A stretch of 41,357 nucleotides of DNA from Mesorhizobium sp. GTDB lineage: Bacteria > Pseudomonadota > Alphaproteobacteria > Rhizobiales > Rhizobiaceae. Below the pieces are notes generated by a model. It saw only the letters and a list, made by a program, of their open reading frames with translations, was not told the DNA's origin and searched no databases. Location: NCBI RefSeq assembly GCF_017306585.1, contig NZ_JAFKIC010000142.1:1-41357 (forward strand), written 5' to 3'. The position numbers and the translations under genes were made by a program. Within the stretch, counting starts at the first letter, position 1, and the number at the start of each line of letters is the position of its first letter. Positions 1 through 8,986 of this stretch are shown piece after piece.

Positions 1-1
1 A

Positions 2-214
2 TCCGTGTCGTCGGGCTGCGTGCGCCTGATGAACCAGGACATCATCGATCTCTACGACCGCGTGCCCTCCAAAACCCCTGTTATCGTGACCAGCGACCCC
101 CGCAACTCGATGGTGGCGACGGCGAACCACCAGGCCATTCCGATCGATGCCGGCGTGCCGGCGGGGTCGGTGCTGCTTGGACCGGTCAAGGCGGTCACCA
201 ACGCCATATTCTGA
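2..214 (+). CDS. L,D-transpeptidase (YkuD domain), C-terminal part only
   Basis: The window opens inside this gene, so only the last 70 or so residues are visible. They begin with SVSSGCVRL, which matches the catalytic end of the YkuD fold (the S/T-x-GC-x-R motif). The cysteine of SSGC would be the nucleophile that forms 3-3 peptidoglycan cross-links or attaches proteins to peptidoglycan in the periplasm. The stretch after it (MNQDIIDLYDRV...TPVIV) is the usual continuation of that fold. The remaining tail of about 40 residues is not diagnostic. The start, signal peptide and substrate-binding part lie outside the window, so the paralogue cannot be named. It converges on the HerA-like gene across a strong hairpin. 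Confidence 0.8.
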   Translation, partial: SVSSGCVRLMNQDIIDLYDRVPSKTPVIVTSDPRNSMVATANHQAIPIDAGVPAGSVLLGPVKAVTNAIF

Positions 215-283
215 TACGGATACCCATGGCCGGCGACCAAGCCAAGAAGGCCGCCTGTCATCCGGAGCCAAGAGAGACTGAAA

Positions 284-310
284 TCGAAGGGCGCCACCGG
301 CGCCCTTCGA
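284..310. terminator. Perfect inverted repeat between convergent genes
   Basis: A perfect 12-bp stem (left arm 284-295, right arm 299-310) encloses a 3-base loop (ACC). It lies 69 bp after the L,D-transpeptidase stop and 16 bp beyond the HerA-like stop. Each side carries only a short T-rich flank (CGTTT rightward, TTTCAG leftward), so it probably serves as a shared bidirectional terminator. The position is seen; the function is inferred. Confidence 0.7.
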
Positions 311-326
311 CGTTTACGGCTAGAGT

Positions 327-1862
327 TCAGCGCCCCTTGGACAGACTACCGAGAATCCCGCGCACGATCGCGCGTCCGACCGAGGAGCCGACCGAGCGCA
401 CCACCGACTTGATCGCGGCTTCCGCCACCGTCTGGCGATTGGAGGGGCGCGGCGCAGGCGCGCGGCGGCCGCCAGACTGTGGCGGATCATCGTTGCCGAA
501 GCCAGGAATGGTCCAGCGCGAGCCGCCGCTCCCGGCCTGCTGCTCGGCATCCTGTGCCTCCTTGGCCTTCTTCTGCAATATCTCGAAGGCCGATTCGCGG
601 TCGATGACCTCATCGTACTGGCCCGCGACAGGACTTTCCTGGATCAGCTTCTGCCGCTCGGCAGGGGTTATCGGTCCAAGCCGCGACGAAGGCGGGCGGA
701 TCAAGGTGCGTTGAACCATTGACGGAATGCCCTTGGCCTCCAGCGTCGAAACCAGCGCCTCGCCGGTGGCGAGTTGGGTGATGGCGGTGGCGCAGTCGAA
801 ATCCGGATTCGGCCGGAAGGTTTCGGCCGCCGTCCTCACCGCTTGCTGCTCGCGCGGCGTATAGGCGCGGAGCGCGTGCTGGACGCGATTGCCGAGCTGG
901 GCCAGCACCTTCTCAGGGATATCCAGGGGGTTCTGTGTGACGAAATAGACGCCGACGCCTTTCGAGCGAATCAGGCGCACCACCTGCTCGACGCGGTCGA
1001 TGAGAACCTTGGGTGCTTCGTCGAAAAGCAGATGCGCCTCGTCGAAGAAGAAGACCAGCTTTGGCTTGTCGGGATCGCCGACCTCGGGCAGTTCCTCGAA
1101 CAGTTCCGACATCAGCCAGAGCAGGAAGGTCGCGTAGAGCCGCGGATTCATCATAAGCTTGTCGGCGGCCAGAACGCTGATGGCGCCGCGCCCGTCGCGG
1201 GTCGTGCGCATGATATCGGCGATGCGCAAGGCCGGTTCGCCGAAGAAGTTCTTGGCTCCCTGTTGCTCCAGCACCAGCAGCGTGCGCTGGATGGCACCGA
1301 CCGACGGCTTGGTGACATTGCCGTAGCGCGCGCTGATCTCGTCGGCGCGCTCGGCGATGTTGGCCAGAAGCGCCTGCAAATCCTTGAGGTCGAGCAGCAG
1401 CAGGCCCTCCTCGTCGGCGATGCGGAAGGCGATGTTCATGATGCCCTCCTGCGCGTCGGTCAGGTTCATCAGCCGCGACAGAAGCAGCGGGCCCATTTCG
1501 GAAATCGTGGCCCGGATGGGGTGGCCCTGCTCCCCGAACAAGTCCCAGAATATGACTGGAAATTCCTGGAAGTCGTAAGGATCGAGCTTGACCTGCTCGG
1601 CGCGCTTGACCAGGAAATCCTGCGCCGTACCCATCATGGCAATGCCGGACAAGTCGCCCTTGATATCGGCGCAGAAGACCGGCACGCCGGCATTGGAAAA
1701 CCCCTCTGCCAGGATCTGCAAGCTGACGGTCTTGCCGGTGCCCGTGGCACCGGTCACCAGGCCGTGGCGATTGCCATACTGCAACAACAGCTGCTCGGGG
1801 CGCTGATAACTGTCGTCGGGCTTGCGGCTGGCGCCGATGAAAATACTGGTGTCGTCAGCCAT
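327..1862 (-). CDS. HerA-like helicase / DUF853 (YjgR-type) P-loop ATPase
   Basis: This 512-residue protein is a FtsK/HerA-superfamily ATPase. Walker A is GATGTGKT at residues 38-45, and Walker B is LVFFFDEAH at about 269-277. The C-terminal region ([14 protein letters not shown]) resembles the sensor/arginine-finger part of HerA-like motors, and the last 80 residues are a low-complexity, Gly/Pro/Arg-rich tail. The start chosen is the ATG at 1862, giving [10 protein letters not shown]. An in-frame ATG 48 bp upstream adds an unlikely leader. YjgR/DUF853 proteins are widespread and their physiological role is unsettled; ATP-driven work on DNA is the family expectation. It stands alone and is divergent from mutA across about 296 bp. 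No NurA nuclease partner is seen next to it, unlike archaeal HerA. Confidence 0.88.
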   Translation of the reverse strand: MADDTSIFIGASRKPDDSYQRPEQLLLQYGNRHGLVTGATGTGKTVSLQILAEGFSNAGVPVFCADIKGDLSGIAMMGTAQDFLVKRAEQVKLDPYDFQEFPVIFWDLFGEQGHPIRATISEMGPLLLSRLMNLTDAQEGIMNIAFRIADEEGLLLLDLKDLQALLANIAERADEISARYGNVTKPSVGAIQRTLLVLEQQGAKNFFGEPALRIADIMRTTRDGRGAISVLAADKLMMNPRLYATFLLWLMSELFEELPEVGDPDKPKLVFFFDEAHLLFDEAPKVLIDRVEQVVRLIRSKGVGVYFVTQNPLDIPEKVLAQLGNRVQHALRAYTPREQQAVRTAAETFRPNPDFDCATAITQLATGEALVSTLEAKGIPSMVQRTLIRPPSSRLGPITPAERQKLIQESPVAGQYDEVIDRESAFEILQKKAKEAQDAEQQAGSGGSRWTIPGFGNDDPPQSGGRRAPAPRPSNRQTVAEAAIKSVVRSVGSSVGRAIVRGILGSLSKGR

Positions 1863-2158
1863 ATCCAGGGTCTCCGCAAATCGATGTGTCCAAAGCCAGC
1901 CTTTAACCAAAGGTATAGTGAGGCTGCCGGGCAGCTACAATGCCAATCGTCCAAACGGGCAATCGCCGAAAATCGGTTTTTTGGAACTTGCGGATTGTGC
2001 TGGTGTTTGGCAATCGTTCATGGTTCGTCCACGCGGGCCATCCTATATCTGATGGATGACGGTTGGCCTGCGGAAGTGCTTTGCATTGCGGTAATGTACC
2101 GGGGACCTTAGACTGAATGCTCCCGGCTGATGCGGCCGCGAGAAAACGAGGAATATGG

Positions 2159-3601
2159 ATGGGCGCCGGAGCCTTGACCAGGGATGTCGAACGAGCGGAT
2201 GCCGAGCGCCAGCGATGGCTGGCCCTGGCGGAAAAGGCGTTGGCCGGCGCATCCTTCGAGGAAAAGCTGGTTTCGCACACCGACGACAACATCCGCATCG
2301 AGCCGCTCTACGACCGCGCGACGGGAGCCGAGCCGATCGTGCGCACGAATCCGCGATCGCCCTGGATCGTCAGCCAGCGTGTCGACGACCCCGACATCGA
2401 TCGCGCCAAGGCTCAGGCGCTGGACGATATCGCGCAAGGCGCGACAGGGTTGTCGCTTGTCTTCGAAGGCGCGCCGAACGCCTTCGGCTACGGCTTGCCC
2501 AGGACGCCGCAGGCGCTCGAGACGGTGCTGGACGGTGTTCCCCTCAATCGGGTTCAGATTCGTATCGATACCCATCCGTGGAGCCGGCCGATGGCCGACT
2601 GGCTGGTGGCATTCCTGAGCAAGCGCCGCTCCGATCCGGCAAAGCTCAATCTGTCCTTCGGCATCGATCCCGCCGCTATCCTTGCCGGCACCGGGCGGCT
2701 GCGCATGTCGATCGAGGCGCTACAGGAATCCATGCCGCAGTCGCTGGCGCATTTCTTCTCGATGGGCGTGCCTGGCGTGCTTCTCGAGGCGGATGGTCGC
2801 GTCTTCCACAATGCCGGCGCCACGGAGGCGCAGGAACTCGGCATCATGCTGGCTTCGGCGGTTTCGTATCTGAGGATGTTCGAAAAGGCCCGGCAGCCGC
2901 TTGTCTACGCGGCGCCGCATATCGGCTTCGCGCTCAGCGTCGACCAGGACCAGTTCCTGTCGATGGCCAAGGTACGCGCCTTGCGCAGGCTGTGGGCACG
3001 GGCGCAGGAGGCCTGCTCGATCCCCAATTCGGCGGCCAACATCCATGCCGAGACATCGTTTCGCATGATGGCGTCGCTGGATCCGGAAACCAACATCCTG
3101 CGCACGGCCATTGCCGGTTTCGGCGCGGCGGCTGGCGGAGCGGATTCAATCTCCATACTCCCGCACACGATCGTGCACGGCCTGCCCGCGGCTTTCGCGC
3201 GCCGCGTTGCCCGCAACGCTCAGCTGATCATGGCCAATGAAAGCCATATCGATCATGTCGCCGACCCAGCCTACGGGTCGGGCGCGGTCGAGGCGCTGAC
3301 GTCGGACCTTTGCGAGGCAGCCTGGAGGGAGTTGCAGACGATCGAGGCCGAGGGGGGCGTTCTGTCAAGCCTGCGCGACGGACACATCCAGCAGCGCGTC
3401 CGCACTGCCACCGCGCGACGCGACGCCGCCTTCAGGGCCGGAGAGAAGACCATCATCGGCACCACGCTCTATCCGCAGAAAAGCGAGCGTCCGGTCGAGA
3501 CGCTCGACGCGGAACGGCGGCCTGCTTTCACCGAAGGTGTCGTCTTGTGCGAACCGCTGGTGCCGACACGTATTGACCAAGCCATCGGGGCCGCCTCTTG
3601 A
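2159..3601 (+). CDS. mutA: Methylmalonyl-CoA mutase small (beta) subunit
   Basis: The protein (480 residues from the chosen ATG) resembles the TIM-barrel half of methylmalonyl-CoA mutase. It forms the heterodimer partner of MutB, which rearranges (R)-methylmalonyl-CoA to succinyl-CoA in propionate, valine, isoleucine and odd-chain fatty-acid breakdown. Recognisable stretches are [17 protein letters not shown] near the N-terminus and the mutase-like HAETSFRM near the middle. The sequence stops after the barrel. There is no DxHxxG cobalamin motif, so the subunit is structural rather than catalytic. The start at 2159 has a GAGGA ribosome-binding site 6 bp upstream; an in-frame ATG at 2117 is possible but lacks one. 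Its TGA overlaps the TTG of mutB in the 4-base string TTGA, which indicates translational coupling. Confidence 0.9.
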   Translation: MGAGALTRDVERADAERQRWLALAEKALAGASFEEKLVSHTDDNIRIEPLYDRATGAEPIVRTNPRSPWIVSQRVDDPDIDRAKAQALDDIAQGATGLSLVFEGAPNAFGYGLPRTPQALETVLDGVPLNRVQIRIDTHPWSRPMADWLVAFLSKRRSDPAKLNLSFGIDPAAILAGTGRLRMSIEALQESMPQSLAHFFSMGVPGVLLEADGRVFHNAGATEAQELGIMLASAVSYLRMFEKARQPLVYAAPHIGFALSVDQDQFLSMAKVRALRRLWARAQEACSIPNSAANIHAETSFRMMASLDPETNILRTAIAGFGAAAGGADSISILPHTIVHGLPAAFARRVARNAQLIMANESHIDHVADPAYGSGAVEALTSDLCEAAWRELQTIEAEGGVLSSLRDGHIQQRVRTATARRDAAFRAGEKTIIGTTLYPQKSERPVETLDAERRPAFTEGVVLCEPLVPTRIDQAIGAAS

Positions 3602-5721
3602 TTCCGGATTTCAGCCAGATCGGTTGGGTGCCGCCACGCCGCGCGCCGATCGAGGTCAAAGGGCAGCGGACGACGCCGGAGGGCCTTGTCGTCAAGCATC
3701 TGTACAACCAGGGCGACCTCAAGGGTCTGCCGCATCTTGATACCTATCCTGGCCTGCCGCCTTTCGTGCGCGGCCCCTACCCGACCATGTATGTCCAGCA
3801 ACCCTGGACAATCCGGCAATATGCCGGCTTCTCCACGGCCGAGGAGTCCAACGCCTTCTACCGGCGCAATCTTGCCGCCGGCCAGAAGGGCCTGTCGGTC
3901 GCCTTCGATCTGGCCACGCATCGCGGCTACGACAGCGACCATCCGCGGGTTGCCGGCGATGTCGGCATGGCGGGCGTCGCCATCGATTCCATCCTCGACA
4001 TGCGGCAGCTGTTTGAGGGCATTCCACTTGGCGACATGACGGTGTCGATGACCATGAACGGCGCCGTGCTGCCGATCATGGCGCTCTATATCGTGGCGGC
4101 CGAGGAACAGGGCGTGGCGCAGAAGGATCTGGCCGGCACCATTCAGAACGACATTCTGAAGGAGTTCATGGTCCGCAACACCTATATCTATCCGCCAAAA
4201 CCCTCGATGCGGATCGTTTCGGACATCTTCTCCTACACCTCCAGGAACATGCCGAAGTTCAACTCGATCTCGATCTCCGGGTACCACATGCAGGAAGCCG
4301 GCGCGACGGCCGACCTGGAACTCGCCTATACGATCGCCGACGGCATCGAATATGCCCGCGCCGGTGTCGCGGCAGGCCTCGACATCGACCGCTTCGCGCC
4401 GCGCCTGTCCTTCTTCTGGGCGATCGGCATGAACTTCTTCATGGAGGTGGCCAAGCTCAGGGCCGCTCGCCTGTTGTGGGCAACGCTGATGAAGAAGAAT
4501 TTCGCGCCGAAGGACGAGCGTTCGCTGTCGCTGCGCACCCATTGCCAGACATCAGGCTGGTCGCTGACGGCGCAGGACCCCTACAACAACATCATCCGCA
4601 CCATGCTCGAGGCGATGGCCGCGACCCAGGGCCACACCCAGTCGCTGCACACCAACTCCTTCGACGAGGCGATGGCGTTGCCGACCGACCATTCGGCACG
4701 GATCGCGCGCAACACGCAGCTCATCCTGCAGAAGGAATCCGGCACCACGCGCATGATCGATCCCTGGGGAGGGTCGGCCTATGTGGAGCGGCTGACCCAT
4801 GATCTGGCGGCGCGCGCGCTGAGCCATATCGAGGAGGTCGAGAGCCTCGGCGGCATGGCCGCCGCGACCGAGCAAGGCATTCCAAAGCTGCGTATCGAGG
4901 AAGCGGCGGCGCGTACGCAGGCGCGTATCGATTCCGGCGAGCAGATGCTGGTTGGCGTCAACGCACATCGCCCGGAGAACGATATCGAGGTCGACGTGCT
5001 CAAGATCGACAATGCCGAGGTCAGGGCCCGGCAATTGTCGAAGCTGCAGCGGCTCAAGGGCACGCGCGACGTCGCGGCCGTCGAAAGCGCCCTGGATGCG
5101 TTGACCCGTGCAGCGCAGGGAAACGAAAACCTGCTGGAGTTCGCCATCCGCGCCGCGCGCGCCAATGCGACGGTCGGCGAAATCTCCTTTGCCCTGGAAA
5201 GAGCCTTCGGCCGCCACGTCGCCACGGTCCAGACCATTTCGGGCGTCTACCGCAAGGCGCTTGGCGACAGTCCCGTGGTCGACAGGTTGCAGGACAAGCT
5301 TGATGCTTTCGAGAAGAAGACCGGCGGCAAGCCGCGCATCCTCGTTGCCAAGATGGGACAGGATGGCCACGACCGTGGCCAGAAGGTGATCGCCACCGCC
5401 TTCGCCGATCTCGGCTTCGACGTCACCGTCGGCGCGATGTTCCAGACGCCGGAAGAGATCGCGAAACTGGCGGTCGAGCACGACGTCCACATCATCGGCG
5501 CCTCCTCGCTGGCGGCGGGGCACCTGACGCTGATCCCGGAACTCAGGGATGCGCTGAAAAAGCTCGGCCACGCCGACATGCTGATCGTCGCCGGCGGCGT
5601 CATCCCGCCGCAGGACTACGATGCGGTGCTGGAGGCCGGTGCGGCGGAAATATTCCCGCCGGGCACGGTCATTCCGGAAGCGGCAGACCGGTTGTTGGAT
5701 CGGTTGCTGGGAGCCGAATAG
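3598..5721 (+). CDS. mutB: Methylmalonyl-CoA mutase large (alpha) subunit, cobalamin-binding
   Basis: This 707-residue enzyme is full length for the family. The TIM barrel fills the first 500 or so residues ([38 protein letters not shown]). A cobalamin-binding Rossmann domain follows from about residue 575, with DGHDRG at 589-594 (H591 is the predicted lower cobalt ligand), SSLAAGH and [11 protein letters not shown]. It performs the adenosylcobalamin radical rearrangement of methylmalonyl-CoA to succinyl-CoA in the cytoplasm. Rhizobial homologues are also called bhbA or scpA. Translation starts at TTG (3598) inside the mutA stop, so MutB output should depend on translation of mutA. No MeaB chaperone, epimerase or propionyl-CoA carboxylase gene lies in the window. 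Confidence 0.97.
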   Translation: MIPDFSQIGWVPPRRAPIEVKGQRTTPEGLVVKHLYNQGDLKGLPHLDTYPGLPPFVRGPYPTMYVQQPWTIRQYAGFSTAEESNAFYRRNLAAGQKGLSVAFDLATHRGYDSDHPRVAGDVGMAGVAIDSILDMRQLFEGIPLGDMTVSMTMNGAVLPIMALYIVAAEEQGVAQKDLAGTIQNDILKEFMVRNTYIYPPKPSMRIVSDIFSYTSRNMPKFNSISISGYHMQEAGATADLELAYTIADGIEYARAGVAAGLDIDRFAPRLSFFWAIGMNFFMEVAKLRAARLLWATLMKKNFAPKDERSLSLRTHCQTSGWSLTAQDPYNNIIRTMLEAMAATQGHTQSLHTNSFDEAMALPTDHSARIARNTQLILQKESGTTRMIDPWGGSAYVERLTHDLAARALSHIEEVESLGGMAAATEQGIPKLRIEEAAARTQARIDSGEQMLVGVNAHRPENDIEVDVLKIDNAEVRARQLSKLQRLKGTRDVAAVESALDALTRAAQGNENLLEFAIRAARANATVGEISFALERAFGRHVATVQTISGVYRKALGDSPVVDRLQDKLDAFEKKTGGKPRILVAKMGQDGHDRGQKVIATAFADLGFDVTVGAMFQTPEEIAKLAVEHDVHIIGASSLAAGHLTLIPELRDALKKLGHADMLIVAGGVIPPQDYDAVLEAGAAEIFPPGTVIPEAADRLLDRLLGAE

Positions 5722-5755
5722 CAGTTACCGCAAGCCCAATTCATGAAAACTCAAT

Positions 5756-5783
5756 CAAGCTGGACGACTAGTTCTCCAGCTTG
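5756..5783 (-). terminator. Hairpin at the 3' end of the Gre-like gene
   Basis: A 9-bp perfect inverted repeat (5756-5764 with 5775-5783, 10-base loop) spans the stop codon of the leftward Gre-like gene. On that strand it is followed by ATTGAGTTTTC, a weak T-rich run. It may also stop mutAB transcripts coming from the other side. The stem is seen; terminator function is inferred. Confidence 0.5.
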
Positions 5784-6250
5784 TCTGAAAGCTTGACGAT
5801 CTCCCACTCCTTGCCGTTGACGGCGGCGACGTCGCCTACCTTCTTGCCGAACAGCGCCACCGCCATTGGCGAAACATGTGAGATGCTGCCCTTCGACGGG
5901 TCGGCTTCGTCCTCGCCGACGGTCTTCCAGTGCACCTTCTTGCCGTCGTCGCCTTCCAGCGTGACGCCCATGCCGAAGCGTACGACGTCGCTGCCGGGCT
6001 CGGGCACGGAAAGCTCGGCGTTTTCGCGCCGCGCGGTCCAGTAGCGCAGGTCGCGCGACACGACCGCGATACGCTCGCGGTCGGCTTTCTTCTCGGCCTT
6101 TGCCAGGATATCGCGCAGATCGGCCAGATTGCCCTCGATCTGCGCCAGGCCACGCTCCGTCACCAGATTGCGGTGTTGGCTGATCGGCCGCTCGCCGACC
6201 CCGGCGATGGCGTTTTCGCTGTCTTCTTCTCGGGTAAAAGCTCTGCTCAT
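5768..6250 (-). CDS. GreA/GreB-family transcript elongation factor (divergent)
   Basis: The 160-residue product has the two-part Gre layout: a helical region (about 30-80) and a C-terminal FKBP-like domain (about 88-157). In that domain the string GSISHVSPMAVALFGKKVGD at 121-140 is the Gre family signature. Such factors enter the RNA-polymerase secondary channel and rescue backtracked complexes. In canonical GreA the coiled-coil tip carries a GDLxENxEY motif with the acidic pair needed for RNA cleavage. Here the corresponding region reads VSRDLRYWTARRENAEL, so the tip differs. It may bind polymerase without full cleavage activity, or belong to an alphaproteobacterial subfamily. It converges on mutB and is divergent from the Tat-protein gene. 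Confidence 0.82.
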   Translation of the reverse strand: MSRAFTREEDSENAIAGVGERPISQHRNLVTERGLAQIEGNLADLRDILAKAEKKADRERIAVVSRDLRYWTARRENAELSVPEPGSDVVRFGMGVTLEGDDGKKVHWKTVGEDEADPSKGSISHVSPMAVALFGKKVGDVAAVNGKEWEIVKLSDKLEN

Positions 6251-6359
6251 CTCCTGAACTTAGGCACCTGTGGGCTGCTCGGCAAGCCATTGGCCGACGA
6301 GACACGATGGCTGGCATGATTCCTGCGACGCCAGGGGCGGACACCAGGACCCTGTGCCG

Positions 6360-7478
6360 ATGTTGAACAGAAGAACGCTGCTGACCGGGACCACCGGCTT
6401 TGCCGTCATGGGCCTCGCGCTCGGCAAGGCGACCGCCGCCAGCCTGACCGGCATTGAGAAAGCCTCGATGCGCGGCTCGATCAACGCCACCGAACTTGGC
6501 GTGCAGCCCGGAACCTTTGACGATCAGAGCAAGGCCTTCGCCAAGCTGCTGCGCGATGCGAACAGCCGCGACATGGCGGTGTTCCTGCCGGCGGGCACCT
6601 ATGTCGTGTCCAACCTCTCGCTGCCCAGCCGCGTGCGCCTCTCGGGCGTGCCGGGCGCGACCCGCATCGTCTATGGGGGCGACGGCCATCTCTTCATGGC
6701 CGAACAGGCCGAGCATATCGAGCTCAGCGGCCTGGTCTTCGACGGATCGAACCGCTCGATCGGCGATTACGCGCAGGGGCTGCTGGATCTGCGCCGGGTC
6801 GGGCATCTGGTGGTGGACAATTGCCAGATCACCGGCAGCGGCAAGAACGGGCTTTCCCTGGAACATGCAGCGGGCCGCATCGAACGCTCCGACATATCGG
6901 GCGCCGCCGACGCCGGCATCTATTCGGTCGAGGCGGCCGGGCTGGCGATCACAGGCAACACGGTCTCCGACTGCGCCAATGGCGGTATCCTCGTGCACCG
7001 CTGGCAAGCGGCCGAAGACGGCACCATGGTCACCGGCAACCGCGTCGAGCGCATCGGCGCGCGCAGCGGCGGAACCGGCCAGAACGGCAACGGCATCAAC
7101 GCCTTCCGCGCCGGCAATGTCGTCATTTCGGGCAATGTGGTTTCGGATTGCGCTTTCTCGGCGATCCGCGCCAACAGTTCCAGCAATCTGCAGATATCGG
7201 GCAATACCTGCTCGCGTTCGGGTGAAACGGCGGTCTATTCCGAATTCTCGTTCGAAGGCGCTGTCATCAGCAACAACATCGTCGACGGCGCCGCCAACGG
7301 CATCTCGATCGTCAACTTCAACGAAGGCGGCCGCATGGGCGTCTGCTCCGGCAACATCGTGCGCAATCTGTCGACATCAGGCCCCTACACCGCGGACCCG
7401 CCGGGATTCGGCGTCGGCATCGCGGTCGAGGCCGACACCATCGCCTCCAACAACGTCATCGAGAATGCGCCGACAGGC
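6360..7478 (+). pseudogene. Tat-exported repeat protein (TIGR03808-like), C-terminus lost
   Basis: The start at 6360 gives a clear twin-arginine signal (NRRTLL, then a hydrophobic stretch ending near residue 27). The following 345 residues contain parallel beta-helix-like repeats of the type [18 protein letters not shown] and VISNNIVDG, as in TIGR03808 proteins of rhizobia. From memory these are about 455 residues long. Recognisable similarity here ends at NNVIENAPT, about residue 373. Beyond this the DNA is the reverse complement of a LysR gene, so the gene has lost roughly its last 80 codons. The frame stays open past the break, through the LysR antisense and into the DUF1348 gene at 8264. 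A 634-residue fusion protein is therefore formally possible. The function of the intact family is unknown; a periplasmic sugar-polymer role is only a fold-based guess. Confidence 0.75.
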
Positions 7479-7679
7479 GGCAAGATAGGCGTGCCCGGCA
7501 TCGGTCAGGGTCAGCCGCCGCGTCGAGCGGGTCAGCAGACGCGTGTTCAGATGTCGCTCCAGCTCGGAAATCTTGCGGCTGACGGTCGCCAGCGGAATGC
7601 CCAGCTGGCGTGCGGCGCCGGAAAGGCTGCCAGCCTCCACCGCGCCTATGAACAGGGACATGGCCTCCAGACGATCCAT
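7452..7679 (-). pseudogene. LysR-family regulator, only the DNA-binding N-terminus left
   Basis: Reading leftward from 7679, about 76 residues match the LysR winged helix-turn-helix very well: [20 protein letters not shown], then [20 protein letters not shown] and [16 protein letters not shown], up to ILDDV. Intact family members have about 300 residues. Here the effector-binding domain is gone, and the frame continues for 24 codons of antisense Tat-protein sequence to a stop at 7377. The fragment is divergent from the DUF1348 gene, the usual LysR target arrangement, so it probably once regulated that gene and the flavoprotein after it. A stub of about 100 residues with an intact HTH could still be made, but LysR proteins normally need the rest for oligomerisation and response. 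Confidence 0.8.
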
Positions 7680-7793
7680 ATTTCTTCCGTAAAATGGAAG
7701 GAAGGGTTACAGATATGCCAGCTACATCTGGATGATGGAAGGCTCCATATTCGCTGCCTGAGTGCAGGCGGTCTTGAGCAGGAGAGAATTGCC

Positions 7794-8264
7794 GTGTCTG
7801 AAAGCCGTCCGCCGCTTCCGCCCTTCACCGCCGAGACCGCCGCGCAGAAGGCGCGCATGGCCGAGGATGCCTGGAATTCGCGCGATCCCGCGCGGGTGGC
7901 GCTCGCCTATACGGCGGACAGCCGCTGGCGCAACCGCGCCGAATTCCTGCAGGGGCGCGAGGCCATCCAGGCTTTCCTGACGCGCAAATGGGCGCGTGAA
8001 CTCGACTACCGGCTGATCAAGGAGGTGTGGGCCTTCCACGGCAACCGCATCGCCGTGCGCTTCGCCTATGAATGGCATGACGATTCGGGCTCATGGTTCC
8101 GCAGCTACGGCAACGAGAACTGGGAGTTCGACGAGCATGGCCTGATGCGGCTACGCATCGCCAGCATCAACGACCTGCCGATGGCCGAGGCCGACCGCAA
8201 ATATCACTGGCCGCTCGGCCGCCGCCCGGACGACCATCCATCGCTCTCGGCGCTAGGACTTTAG
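7794..8264 (+). CDS. DUF1348 / SnoaL-like NTF2-fold protein
   Basis: The 156-residue protein has the DUF1348 pattern: an N-terminal helix ([16 protein letters not shown]), the strand [20 protein letters not shown], and the conserved [23 protein letters not shown] followed by [18 protein letters not shown]. The NTF2-like cone fold often binds small hydrophobic ligands; no specific reaction is established. The start is the GTG at 7794, with AGGAG at 7780-7784. There is no stop between this start and the upstream truncated Tat gene in the same frame, so automated annotation may merge them. It is probably an independent gene once controlled by the adjacent LysR, and is followed by a flavoprotein gene after an 88-bp gap that holds a palindromic repeat. 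Confidence 0.82.
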   Translation: MSESRPPLPPFTAETAAQKARMAEDAWNSRDPARVALAYTADSRWRNRAEFLQGREAIQAFLTRKWARELDYRLIKEVWAFHGNRIAVRFAYEWHDDSGSWFRSYGNENWEFDEHGLMRLRIASINDLPMAEADRKYHWPLGRRPDDHPSLSALGL

Positions 8265-8277
8265 CTCTTTGTTTTTT

Positions 8278-8323
8278 AGCAATTCCGGACGGAAAACCGT
8301 TTCACACTTTTCCTGGAATTGCT
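8278..8323. repeat. Rhizobial-type palindromic intergenic repeat
   Basis: The arms AGCAATTCC (8278-8286) and GGAATTGCT (8315-8323) flank a core containing GGAAAACCG and CACTTTTCC. This layout resembles the short palindromic repeats scattered through Mesorhizobium and Rhizobium genomes. It sits in the gap between the DUF1348 and flavoprotein genes and could act as an mRNA hairpin there. The family assignment is from recalled pattern, not a search. Confidence 0.6.
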
Positions 8324-8352
8324 CTGGCTCAGCCTTCCGAGGAGGCGTTTCG

Positions 8353-8979
8353 ATGAACGCGCATGCCTTTACCAGCGACGTCGCCTTTACGCCGACCGTC
8401 AAGGCGATCCAGGCCCGCAAGGGTTCACGCCAGTCCTATGCCCGGATCGAGGAGCGCGGCGGCTGGCAGGACGTCATCACGCCGGATCTTGCCGCCTTCA
8501 TCGGGATGCAGACCAGCGTCTTCCTGTCGACGGCCAATGGCGAGGGCCAGCCTTACATTCAGCATCGCGGCGGCCCGGCCGGTTTTCTCAAGGTGCTCGA
8601 CGAAAAGACGATCGGCTTCGCGGATTTTTCCGGCAACAGGCAGTTCATCACGCAGGGCAACCTGGCCGACAATCCACGAGCCTTCCTGTTCCTGATCGAT
8701 TACATGATGCGCCAGCGCATCAAGATCTGGGGTAACGCGCGTGTCGTCGAGAATGATGCCGAGCTGACGGCCAGGTTGATGCCACAGGACTACAGAGCCC
8801 GCCCCGAGCAGGTCATCCTGTTCACCGTCTCGGCCTGGGACGCCAATTGCCCGCAACACATCCCGCAGCGCTTCGAGGCCGCCGACGTGGCGGCAGCGCT
8901 TGGCGAACGCGACAGGCGCATCCAGGGGCTCGAACAGGAGATCGCGCGGCTGAAGGCAGGTGCCTCTGCCAGTAAATGA
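8353..8979 (+). CDS. Pyridoxamine 5'-phosphate oxidase-like flavoprotein
   Basis: The 208-residue product carries the split-barrel FMN-binding fold of the pyridoxamine-phosphate-oxidase superfamily. Features are FLSTANGEGQPYIQHRGGPAGF (strands and phosphate-contact region), IGFADFSGNRQFITQGNLA, and PRAFLFLIDYMMRQRIKIWGNARVV. A short C-terminal helix with heptad character (LGERDRRIQGLEQEIARLKA) suggests a small coiled coil. It is longer than minimal members and is probably a general flavin reductase-type protein rather than true PdxH. The start at 8353 is supported by GGAGG at 8341-8345. It likely forms a unit with the DUF1348 gene and ends 7 bp before the convergent ydcF stop. Confidence 0.85.
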   Translation: MNAHAFTSDVAFTPTVKAIQARKGSRQSYARIEERGGWQDVITPDLAAFIGMQTSVFLSTANGEGQPYIQHRGGPAGFLKVLDEKTIGFADFSGNRQFITQGNLADNPRAFLFLIDYMMRQRIKIWGNARVVENDAELTARLMPQDYRARPEQVILFTVSAWDANCPQHIPQRFEAADVAAALGERDRRIQGLEQEIARLKAGASASK

Positions 8980-8986
8980 TTAGGGC

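Noticed and set aside
1960-1985. Hairpin plus T6 in the herA-mutA gap
   Set aside because: Only about 4 bp of stem (CCGA/TCGG) and it does not follow a gene end; too weak for a terminator.
2085-2100. TTTGCA word upstream of mutA as a propionate-regulator (PccR) site
   Set aside because: Only one half of the double TTTGCAAA motif is present, and no pccR gene is nearby.
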